Shown here in pieces: positions 16,345 to 24,288 of a stretch of DNA of 64,000 bases (position 1 is its first letter; the number at the start of each line of letters is the position of its first letter). The stretch spans positions 248,001 through 312,000 of the forward strand of contig JAFPWY010000013.1 of assembly GCA_017412605.1 (NCBI GenBank). Direction: 5' to 3'. The translations under genes and the position numbers were made by a program. The notes under the pieces are model-generated. The model made no database searches. It had not been told where the DNA came from and worked only from the letters and a program-made list of their open reading frames with translations. Origin of the DNA: Fibrobacter sp. (GTDB lineage Bacteria; Fibrobacterota; Fibrobacteria; Fibrobacterales; Fibrobacteraceae).

Positions 16345-16662
16345 TTATTTTCGGGCGAACTTTCCAATAGCCTTCTTTATTTCGGCAATGTCCTCTTTTA
16401 CGCTTTTGAACTTGGATTTGATATCCCTTCTCTTGGCATCTTGCTCCTCGAACGACTTGGCTTCGGGGCTGTCGCCTTGACATAGGTATTCCGTTACTAT
16501 CTGGTCGCCTTTTCTTGAAACCAGATAGAAGTAAATCTTCTGTCCGATTTTCTTTTTCCGCAGAGCCCCTTTGGGGAGAGCTTCGAGCATGGCAGAATAC
16601 TTCGCCTGAAGCCTTTCCAGCCGATCGAGTTCTTCTTTCAATATTCCGTTTACGATACTCAT
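16345..16662 (-). CDS. small coiled-coil protein of unknown function
   Basis: A 105-aa protein starting MSIVNGILKEELDRLERL. Residues ~1-30 and ~70-100 are charged helices with coiled-coil character, and between them is LPKGALRKKKIGQKIYFYLV plus a short beta-rich segment. Similar small proteins with an LPKGxL..K..G..YYYL core occur scattered in bacterial genomes; I know of no established function. The start codon overlaps one arm of a perfect 13-bp inverted repeat whose other arm lies beyond a TAAAAT -10 candidate, so expression is probably repressor-controlled, perhaps by itself. Convergent with the broken Abi gene. Confidence 0.7.
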   Translation of the reverse strand: MSIVNGILKEELDRLERLQAKYSAMLEALPKGALRKKKIGQKIYFYLVSRKGDQIVTEYLCQGDSPEAKSFEEQDAKRRDIKSKFKSVKEDIAEIKKAIGKFARK

Positions 16663-16702
16663 TACCCTACAATACACAAAATTTTAGTGATTGTAGGGTA
16701 AT
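16661..16702. promoter_or_regulatory. perfect 13-bp inverted repeat, putative operator
   Basis: Arms ATTACCCTACAAT (16661-16673) and ATTGTAGGGTAAT (16690-16702) are perfect reverse complements, 16 nt apart (29 nt repeat to repeat). On the minus strand the spacer contains TAAAAT, and the proximal arm overlaps the ATG at 16662. The geometry fits an operator bracketing a -10 element. Confidence 0.65.
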
Positions 16703-16902
16703 TACTGGGCTTTATTTGATAGGAACGGCATCTCGAAACAAGGTCCTTTCGCCTCAGAAAACCCATCTTTCTTTACAATTTGGCTGAAAAATGCCGTATT
16801 TGGCACAAAATCGGATTCTTATGTGAATTTTCTGCGTGTTCGCACTGTATTTAAGTTATTTTTGAATTGGACATATTAGAGAGTTTAGCTCTTGTTCTCA
16901 CC

Positions 16903-17109
16903 TTGAAATAGGGAAAATTTCAATAACCGAGGACAAGGCGAACGCTCACGCAGGTATGCCGTTTTACGGCGTATCTCGGTTTGTCGTACCAACTTTTAGC
17001 TGGTATGGGCAACAGCCCTTTTGGGGCGTGGGTCGTTTGCGTTTATCGGTTATAGGCTTTCCCTAGCCTCAAGGTGGTAAATGCAATGACTCGCGCCTTT
17101 TTATTTTTT
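16903..17109 (+). ncRNA. candidate structured RNA or leader
   Basis: Six potential helices occur in ~170 nt: TTGAAAT/ATTTCAA (16903-16923), ACCGAG/CTCGGT (16926-16931 with 16975-16980) enclosing ATGCCG/CGGCGT, TACCA/TGGTA (16987-17005), GCCC/GGGC (17015-17027) and AGGCT/AGCCT (17054-17069). The segment ends in a T-rich tract at 17098-17109, 70 nt before the CBS-HEPN gene. No long reading frame covers it. It may be a free RNA, an attenuating leader, or a decayed mobile remnant; I recognise no known RNA family. Confidence 0.3.
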
Positions 17110-17179
17110 CGAAAATTGGTGCCGTTCTTTGTTGAACAGGGGCGAACTCCTGAAGTGTAAACGATAGAGGCTGCATCCG

Positions 17180-17926
17180 ATGAGTAATCAAGAATTGCAA
17201 ATACAGCAAGGCTATTTTTCAAATCACCTTTTGAAAAATCTTCTGAATCTTGATGAAGCTGTTGCTTGTGTTTTGGAGATGGATCCGCTGTCCAAGGCAA
17301 CAACTTTAATGCTTTCAAAAGGGTTCTCACAACTTTTAGTAATGAAACGAATGCCAAATAATATGGTATTGAGGGAACATATTGTAGGGGTGATTTCTTT
17401 GCGATCCATTGTTAGCCGGTTGGCCATTACCAGCATATCAATAGATTCTCCTGTACGCGAATTTGTTGAACAGGGGCAATTGTCGGTATGTACCGAGGAT
17501 AGCACCCTATTATCGGTGTTGGAAAATTTGGGTGGAAACGAGTATATCACTGTGCTGGATAGCAAAGGAACTTTTGTCAAACGTATGATAACAGCCTTCG
17601 ACATTGCTGTTTTGTATAAACAAAAAGTCATTCCGTATTCACAACTAGAATTCATAGAGTGTTTTATCCGAGACAGGCTTGTTAAATTCGGTATCCTGTC
17701 TCCTGATGATGCTTATGGAGAAAAGTATGTATTCAGTGATTTTATAAGTCTATTCTCTAAAAATTGGTCGAAATTGGAAATGGGCTCCCTGGATTATAAT
17801 TTGTTTGTGCAACTGTTGGAAAATGTTCGAAATGCACGAAATGCCATGATGCATTTTAGAACATTGGATACTGCGTCGCATAAATCTATTGACGAAATGA
17901 TTAGACTGTTAAACATAACAAAATAA
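17180..17926 (+). CDS. CBS-pair protein with C-terminal HEPN-like domain
   Basis: A 248-aa protein. Residues ~25-145 look like two CBS motifs (VLEMDPLSKATTLMLSKGF, HIVGVISLRSIV, SVLENLGGNEYITVLDSKG, MITAFDIAVLY), which elsewhere bind adenine nucleotides. Residues ~150-248 are helical and contain RNARNAMMHF with R220-N221-x3-H225, the RNxxxH signature of HEPN domains, many of which are RNases in defence or toxin systems. Start ATG 17180 has GAGG upstream. The next gene, a small zinc protein, begins 11 nt after its stop. A nucleotide-sensing nuclease is a hypothesis, not shown. Confidence 0.7.
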   Translation: MSNQELQIQQGYFSNHLLKNLLNLDEAVACVLEMDPLSKATTLMLSKGFSQLLVMKRMPNNMVLREHIVGVISLRSIVSRLAITSISIDSPVREFVEQGQLSVCTEDSTLLSVLENLGGNEYITVLDSKGTFVKRMITAFDIAVLYKQKVIPYSQLEFIECFIRDRLVKFGILSPDDAYGEKYVFSDFISLFSKNWSKLEMGSLDYNLFVQLLENVRNARNAMMHFRTLDTASHKSIDEMIRLLNITK

Positions 17927-17937
17927 GGAGATAAAGT

Positions 17938-18117
17938 ATGCCTGTTAATTCTTCAAAAAAATACAAATGCTCTAAATGCGGCAAGATCTTACATAAAGGT
18001 GATTCTGTCTTTATTTGCATAGAGTGTCATCATCCCGTATGTGAAGAATGTTGGCGAGAAGGCCAACAACTATGTCCTCTATGTGATGGTGTTTTGGAGC
18101 CTAATGTAATTAAATAA
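17938..18117 (+). CDS. 59-residue RING-like zinc-finger protein
   Basis: A short gene with the ribosome-binding site AGGAG and ATG 17938, ending at TAA 18117. The 59-aa product has eight Cys in four CxxC pairs: C11/C14, C27/C30, C35/C38, C46/C49, with His31 and His32 between the second and third pairs. The spacing C-x2-C-x12-C-x3-H-x3-C-x2-C-x7-C-x2-C fits a RING-type cross-brace; a double zinc ribbon is the alternative. It is 11 nt after the CBS-HEPN gene and 28 nt before the giant surface-protein gene. It may be a partner or regulator of the HEPN protein. Function unknown. Confidence 0.75.
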   Translation: MPVNSSKKYKCSKCGKILHKGDSVFICIECHHPVCEECWREGQQLCPLCDGVLEPNVIK

Positions 18118-18145
18118 AAAATCATATATAAAGTGAGGTGACACC

Positions 18146-21100
18146 ATGAAGCGATTTAACAAAAAAAATAGTACGATGGTCAAAGCGGCTTTCTGTGTCG
18201 CCTTGTTTTCTGCATCTGTTTTCTCTACACCAGCCATTTGGGACGGTTCGGCAGATGTTTCTTGGTATGATGCCAGTGCCCAGACTTATAATTTGACTAC
18301 AGCCGAACAGTTGGCGGGCCTTGCAAAGCTAGTGAATCAGGGAACATCTTCTTTTGAAGGAAAAACAATCACTTTAGGGGCTGATATTTTCTTGAATGAT
18401 ACCGCTGGCATAACTTCTAGCACATGGGAAAAATCTTCACGAAATAAGTGGACCCCTATTGGTTCATATTCTCGTCCTTTCAAGGGTGAGTTTGACGGTA
18501 TCGCAGGCAAAAATAACCGAAAAATCCTTGGATTATACATAAAGAATACTTCATCAAATTATATGGGATTCTTTGGCTATACGAATAACGTTAAGATTAG
18601 CAATCTTGATGTTCTTGGCGGATACATCACGGCGAAAAATAATACTGGAGCCCTTGTTGGTTATGCTGATGGGGGGACTATATCCAATGTACATAGTGAC
18701 GTCAATGTGACTGGAAGTAACCATGTTGGAGGGCTTGTCGGCTATTCCAAGGTGACGATTACGGCTAGTTCAGCAAAGGGAATTATTGCAGGGCAAGATT
18801 CTGTTGGTGGGCTAGTGGGCATTACGACTGGTTCTGTTTCTGGTTCTTCAAAAAATGATACTTATTTCATGGGAAGTGTAACAGGACGTAAGTACATCGG
18901 TGGCTTGATAGGGGCAGGCGAAAGCGTGTCAAAATGTTATGCGTCGGGAACCGTAAAGGGAGATTCAAGTTATGTTGGCGGAATCGCTGGAAATGCTAAG
19001 GGAAATGTAGATTCCGTTTATCACATTGGTGGAGATGTAAACGGATCTGGATATGTTGGAGGGCTGGTTGGATTAGCTGCTGGTGATGTGAAAAATTCCT
19101 ATTCGGAAGGAACGGTTATTGGAAAATCATCATATGTTGGTGGACTTGCTGGATATGTATCGGGAACGATTGAAAATTCTTATCACATTAATGGCGATGT
19201 AAGCGGAAAAGGAAATGTGGGTGGAATTGCTGGATTGGTGGAAAAGGCTATTTCAAATTCTTATTCAGAAGGCATTATAACTGGAAGTGGCGATTATGTG
19301 GGCGGCGTTGCTGGCAATGTCTTAGGAACTATTGTTTCTGCACATCATGTTGACGGAAATGTTGAAGGTGTGAAATATGTAGGAGGTTTGGCTGGATCTG
19401 CTGCGGGTAATGTGAAAAATTCCTATTCAGAAGGAACTGTTAGTGGCAAGGCTTATGTTGGCGGTATCTTAGGGGCTGCTGATTCTAGTGCTTCGCTATC
19501 CAAAGTTTATTCTATTGGAAACGTTCATGCTGATTCTTCGTATGTTGGTGGAGTTGTCGGCTACGCAACAGGAACAATTGATTCGGTGCATCACAGTGAA
19601 GGTGATGTGACTGGAGATGATGATTATGTTGGTGGAGTTGCTGGTTATGCAAAGAAAACTATAGACTCTGCATATCATATTGGTGGAGATGTGAGTGGTT
19701 ATGGGTATGTTGGAGGCTTAGCTGGAAGGGCTGATAGTGCCATAGAGCGATCATATGTGGAAGGAAATGTAACTGGAGGGCAACTTTCTTCTGATCGTAA
19801 TCATAGAAATTATGTAGGAGGTTTGGTTGGTATTGGAAACCGTATTTCGTCATCTTATCACAAAAATGGAAAAGTTTTGGGTGATGGAGGTAATGTAGGT
19901 GGCCTTGCTGGTTATATAAAAGGGAATAATCGCAAAACATATTTTGTGCCACGCGATGAAATACCAGAAATATTCAATTCTTATAATATAGGTGAGGTTG
20001 AATGTACTCATACAGGATCATGGTTGTGTGAGAAAACAGGAGGACTTGTTGGAGAACTGTATGAAGGAGAAATTGTTGAGTCATATTCAGAAGGTTCAGT
20101 TCGCAGTGATCGAAATTATGTAGGAGGCCTAATAGGTTATTCGCATTATCCATATAGTCCTATTGTAAAAATGTATAGTTGTGGGTCTTCTGGAAACCAA
20201 ACAACATGTTTCGATAATGAGCCTGACGGCTCTCCGATTTATTTTATAAAAAATTCATATTTTAAAGGAGATGTCTACGGATATGGGTATGTAGGTGGCC
20301 TTGTTGGATATGATTCCTTGAGTACTTCGGCGTTCGATAATACAGCGAAAACAACGGCAAAGGTGTATAGAATTATTCTAAACTCATACTCAAAAGGTAA
20401 TGTTTATGGAAAATCTGCGTATAGTGGCGGACTTATTGGCCAATCGGTATATTTAACCAGGGCAAAATTTGACGTTTACGCAAAAATAGATAGCAGCTAT
20501 CATGTTAATGGTAACATCGGAACAAAAGGAGATTCTTACGGTTATCGTGGTGGATTAGCGGGAGAAACATATTACAGCATTTTTAACTCGTATTCGAAAG
20601 GAGATGTTTTTGGATATGAAATTTTAGGTGGATTGGTTGGTTTCTTTCATAATGCAAACTCATCTGTGAACGAAACAATAAAGAATTCGTATTCGGAAGG
20701 AAATGTTGATGGCTATGGATCGATGGTAGGCGGGTTAGTTGGAGATGCGTGGCATGTAAGTATTTATGATTCGCATTCTATAGGCAACATAAATGGTGGT
20801 GTTAAAACGGGTGGGTTAATAGGATATTCAACTAATGGTAATAGTAGTGTCTCTAATTCCTATTCTCTAGGTTCTGTTAAAGGCGGTTCTCACACCGGGG
20901 GCTTGATTGGATACGGACCCGGTGAATCAGTGAATAATTCCTATTCAATAGGAAATGTTTCTGGTGGGGATTCCTGTGTTGGGGGCGTAGCCGGATATGT
21001 TAAATCAATTAGCGGCTCTTATTCTTCTGGGGATGTTATTGGTAAAAGAAAATATATTGGTGGAGTGGTTGGTTATGCAACGGGAAATGTTACTTCGTCA

Positions 21101-24100
21101 TACCATATTGCAGGGAACATCGAAGGGAAAACATATATTGGTGGTGTCGCCGGAAAGGCAGACGGTACAATTAGGATTGTCTCCCATACCGAAGGCGATA
21201 TAAAAGGCGATGGTTCGTATTCATATGTCGGTGGAATTGTTGGTTACGCAGGAAGTTCCATAGATTCGGCGGTATTTAAAGGGGGAAAAGTAGATGGGGG
21301 CACATATGTTGGTGGCATTGTTGGTTACGCGTCTAAGTCGGTCAATCGTTCACATTCCGAAGGTGATGTGACTGGTACAAAAAAACATATTGGGGGCTTG
21401 GCTGGGCAGGTAGTTGATTCGGTGATGAACTCCTGTTCAAAAGGCAGCGTGTTGGGAACAAAGAATTTCGTTGGCGGATTGGCCGGTCAGATAGGCGGTT
21501 CAATAGTGAATTCTTGTTCCGAAGGAAATGTGACTACGCAAGATGATCAGGTTGGTGGATTGGTGGGGCAAATTGACGGCTCAATAGAAAATTCGTATTC
21601 AAGGGGAGATGTTTCTGGCGTCGATAGTGTTGGAGGTCTAGCGGGAGTTGTAAAAGGCATCGTAAAAAATTCCTATGTCGGGGCGACAAATGTAAAGGGC
21701 AGAAATGCTGTAGGAGGGCTTATAGGATATGCTCTTGAATCAATCAAGAACTCTTATTTTAGCGGAGACTCTGTTACAGGACTTTATCAGGTAGGCGGTT
21801 TCGTCGGTTATGCGGCAAAAGCAGTTGATAGTACTTATTCTACAGCCAATGTCAAGGGCGACGATAATGTTGGCGGCCTTATAGGAAGCGCTTATGGCAA
21901 TATATCTAATTCCTATGCATTGGGCAATGTTGATGGTGATGTGGATAATTCCAGTGCAGGTAATGATAACTTGGGTGGTCTTGTAGGTTATCAATATAGC
22001 GGTTCTGTTAGCAAATCAATGGCGTTGGGAAATGTCAACGGAACAACAAAGTTAGGTGGCCTTGTAGGTCGATTTGATGGAACTTCTATTTCACAATCTT
22101 ATGCAAATGGCAATGTTGTTGGCGACTATTATGGTAATCCGGCCGACGAAGTTGGCAATTACTATATCGGCGGTCTCGTTGGTTATGCGAAGGGAGCTGT
22201 AAATGAATCCTATGCTAGTGGTGTTGTTAAGGGTATAGAAGAAGGACCTGTTTATACAGGCTGCATTGTAGGCTATGTAAATGGCTCTTTATCTGTGACA
22301 AAAACTTATTACGATAAATCAAAGTGCAATCTTGGGATTGATGGTGGTGAAAATACCGCGACGATAACGGGTAATCCCGCCAAGACGACCGAAGAAATGC
22401 AAACACAATCAACTTTTGTTGATTGGGATTTTACAAATACTTGGAGAATAGAAAAAAACACATATCCTTTCCTACAGATATTTGCCAATTCTTTGATCAA
22501 TGCCGTAGTCCTAACGGAATCGCTCGAAGGATTTGAATATGATGGATTCCCCAAGGCACCGCAGGTGACAGCGGTAACGCTTTATGGAGATGCTCTAACC
22601 GAAAATGTTGATTATGCTGTCAAATATGAAAGGAATGTAAATGCAGGGACTGCAAAAATAAGTGTATGTGGGTTAAACCCGTATAGTGGATGCAAGGCCA
22701 TTAAGTTTGAAATTGCCCCTAAGGCTATTCTGCCGACCATTTCTGCAATTGAAGATGTGGTTTATACGGGTTGGACGATGACTCCCGAAATATCTGTTTA
22801 TAATGGGGAAACATTGCTAGATGCTTCGGACTACACTGTCGAATATAGTGATAATGTCAATGCAGGAACGGCATCCGTTGCAATAACAATGAAGGAGAAT
22901 TATAGTGGCTCTGCAATCAAAACATTTACGATAGGGAAAGCGAATCCGGTTATTACCCAAAATCCCGGTGCAAGTGATATTACTGTTGGCTCTACTCTTG
23001 CGTTGTCGGACCTGGCTAATGGAACTGCAAATGTTCCGGGTTCTTTCGCATGGAAAAATCCTGAAATCATTCCTGCTTTAGAAAATGAGGGGTATGTGGT
23101 TGTCTTTACTCCGAATGATGGAGTAAACTACAATTCTGTTGAAATGACAGTGCCTGTAAAAGTTTGGGATGTTGCGTATGTCACCGTTCATGTTGGTGAA
23201 AGATCGCTTGATAGTGCTGTTGTTGTAAAGGGGACGGATTACACCTTGCCTAAAGTTCCCGACAGCATCGGCTATGATTTTGCTGGTTTCTTCCTGGGTG
23301 ATTCGGCGATAGGACTTTCTGGTGACGTGATTTCTGTTAGCGAGAATACTGTCATTGATGCAAAATACAGTATCAAGATTTTTGCTGTGAATTTTATGAA
23401 TGGTGAAACAGAATTGCAATTAGATAGCCTGCCGTATGGATCTTTGCCTGAATATGTAGGCTCCATGCCTATTAAGGCAGCCTCAGCAAAATATACTTAC
23501 CCCTTTAAGGGTTGGAATCCTGCAATTGAGACAGTTTCAAAGTCTGCAACCTATACTGCGGTATTTGATAGCGTGGTGAATAAATACGTAATTACCTTTA
23601 TGGATGGAAATACGGAGCTGCAGAGTGGCGAAGTAGAATATGGCACAATTCCGTCCTACAAAGGAACTGTGCCGACAAAGAAGGAAACAAAGGAATATAC
23701 CTACACATTCAAAGGCTGGAATCCAAGAATTACGGCTGTGACCGGCAAGGCAACATACAAAGCGTTGTTTGATAGCACCCTTCAAAAGTATACAGTCGTA
23801 TTCAAGAACGGTAATGACAAGTTGCAAACGATTTCCGTTGCTTATGGAGAGACTCCTAAGTATACAGGAAAAACACCTACGAAAAAATCGACTAACGACT
23901 ATTCTTATGAATTTGTTGGTTGGTCACCGAAATTGGGGCCTGTTGCAAAAGAAACGGAGTTTTATGCGATTTTTGATAGCACAAAGGTGACCGGAATAAT
24001 GGCGGGAGATTTTGCCAATTTGGGTATGTCGGTAAATGTTGTTTCAAGAAATATTCAAATATCTGCGGCTCCAGTTGGCAAGGCTTATGCTCTCTTTGAT

Positions 24101-24223
24101 ATGCAAGGTCGTGTGTTGCAAAAAGGGCGTGTTGAGTCTGTTAATTACAATATTGTAGCGCCGTGTGCAGGTTCCTATTTCATACGAATAGGGAGTCAAA
24201 CAAGGGCTGTTGAAGTGAAATAG
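18146..24223 (+). CDS. giant GLUG-repeat surface protein (2025 aa)
   Basis: Very large predicted surface adhesin. Start ATG 18146 has GAGGTGA upstream and opens a signal peptide (LFSASVFSTPA). From ~residue 130 to ~1400 about 39 GLUG-type units (YVGGLVGY, YVGGVAGN and so on) repeat with a ~25-30 residue period, often alternating YSEGTV-like and YHIxGDV-like strands, predicting a long beta-helix. Two MBG/Ig-like segments (FEYDGFPKAPQV; VVYTGWTMTPEI) and about four InlB/Listeria-Bacteroides repeats (YTFKGWNPRITAVTGKATY) follow. The last ~75 residues (AYALFDMQGRVLQKG ... GSYFIRIGSQTRAVEVK) resemble a type IX sorting domain. It lies 28 nt after the zinc-protein gene and may share its transcript. 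The gene is AT-rich compared with housekeeping neighbours. Confidence 0.85.
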   Translation: MKRFNKKNSTMVKAAFCVALFSASVFSTPAIWDGSADVSWYDASAQTYNLTTAEQLAGLAKLVNQGTSSFEGKTITLGADIFLNDTAGITSSTWEKSSRNKWTPIGSYSRPFKGEFDGIAGKNNRKILGLYIKNTSSNYMGFFGYTNNVKISNLDVLGGYITAKNNTGALVGYADGGTISNVHSDVNVTGSNHVGGLVGYSKVTITASSAKGIIAGQDSVGGLVGITTGSVSGSSKNDTYFMGSVTGRKYIGGLIGAGESVSKCYASGTVKGDSSYVGGIAGNAKGNVDSVYHIGGDVNGSGYVGGLVGLAAGDVKNSYSEGTVIGKSSYVGGLAGYVSGTIENSYHINGDVSGKGNVGGIAGLVEKAISNSYSEGIITGSGDYVGGVAGNVLGTIVSAHHVDGNVEGVKYVGGLAGSAAGNVKNSYSEGTVSGKAYVGGILGAADSSASLSKVYSIGNVHADSSYVGGVVGYATGTIDSVHHSEGDVTGDDDYVGGVAGYAKKTIDSAYHIGGDVSGYGYVGGLAGRADSAIERSYVEGNVTGGQLSSDRNHRNYVGGLVGIGNRISSSYHKNGKVLGDGGNVGGLAGYIKGNNRKTYFVPRDEIPEIFNSYNIGEVECTHTGSWLCEKTGGLVGELYEGEIVESYSEGSVRSDRNYVGGLIGYSHYPYSPIVKMYSCGSSGNQTTCFDNEPDGSPIYFIKNSYFKGDVYGYGYVGGLVGYDSLSTSAFDNTAKTTAKVYRIILNSYSKGNVYGKSAYSGGLIGQSVYLTRAKFDVYAKIDSSYHVNGNIGTKGDSYGYRGGLAGETYYSIFNSYSKGDVFGYEILGGLVGFFHNANSSVNETIKNSYSEGNVDGYGSMVGGLVGDAWHVSIYDSHSIGNINGGVKTGGLIGYSTNGNSSVSNSYSLGSVKGGSHTGGLIGYGPGESVNNSYSIGNVSGGDSCVGGVAGYVKSISGSYSSGDVIGKRKYIGGVVGYATGNVTSSYHIAGNIEGKTYIGGVAGKADGTIRIVSHTEGDIKGDGSYSYVGGIVGYAGSSIDSAVFKGGKVDGGTYVGGIVGYASKSVNRSHSEGDVTGTKKHIGGLAGQVVDSVMNSCSKGSVLGTKNFVGGLAGQIGGSIVNSCSEGNVTTQDDQVGGLVGQIDGSIENSYSRGDVSGVDSVGGLAGVVKGIVKNSYVGATNVKGRNAVGGLIGYALESIKNSYFSGDSVTGLYQVGGFVGYAAKAVDSTYSTANVKGDDNVGGLIGSAYGNISNSYALGNVDGDVDNSSAGNDNLGGLVGYQYSGSVSKSMALGNVNGTTKLGGLVGRFDGTSISQSYANGNVVGDYYGNPADEVGNYYIGGLVGYAKGAVNESYASGVVKGIEEGPVYTGCIVGYVNGSLSVTKTYYDKSKCNLGIDGGENTATITGNPAKTTEEMQTQSTFVDWDFTNTWRIEKNTYPFLQIFANSLINAVVLTESLEGFEYDGFPKAPQVTAVTLYGDALTENVDYAVKYERNVNAGTAKISVCGLNPYSGCKAIKFEIAPKAILPTISAIEDVVYTGWTMTPEISVYNGETLLDASDYTVEYSDNVNAGTASVAITMKENYSGSAIKTFTIGKANPVITQNPGASDITVGSTLALSDLANGTANVPGSFAWKNPEIIPALENEGYVVVFTPNDGVNYNSVEMTVPVKVWDVAYVTVHVGERSLDSAVVVKGTDYTLPKVPDSIGYDFAGFFLGDSAIGLSGDVISVSENTVIDAKYSIKIFAVNFMNGETELQLDSLPYGSLPEYVGSMPIKAASAKYTYPFKGWNPAIETVSKSATYTAVFDSVVNKYVITFMDGNTELQSGEVEYGTIPSYKGTVPTKKETKEYTYTFKGWNPRITAVTGKATYKALFDSTLQKYTVVFKNGNDKLQTISVAYGETPKYTGKTPTKKSTNDYSYEFVGWSPKLGPVAKETEFYAIFDSTKVTGIMAGDFANLGMSVNVVSRNIQISAAPVGKAYALFDMQGRVLQKGRVESVNYNIVAPCAGSYFIRIGSQTRAVEVK

Positions 24224-24237
24224 TCCTGAACGAAAGA

Positions 24238-24274
24238 AAGGCCCCGGATCTGCATCCGAGGCCTTCATTTTTTT
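24238..24274. terminator. bidirectional terminator
   Basis: AAGGCCCCGGAT / ATCCGAGGCCTT stem (12 bp, one mismatch), loop CTGC, with a T-run on the right and an A/T tract on the left. It lies between the convergent surface-protein and acyl-CoA dehydrogenase genes. Confidence 0.8.
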
Positions 24275-24288
24275 ATCGCTTTCGCGGC

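Noticed and set aside
16880-17160. Template repeat of a diversity-generating retroelement or a retron
   Set aside because: No reverse transcriptase, no adenine-variable repeat pair and no target gene with a variable region were found in the window.
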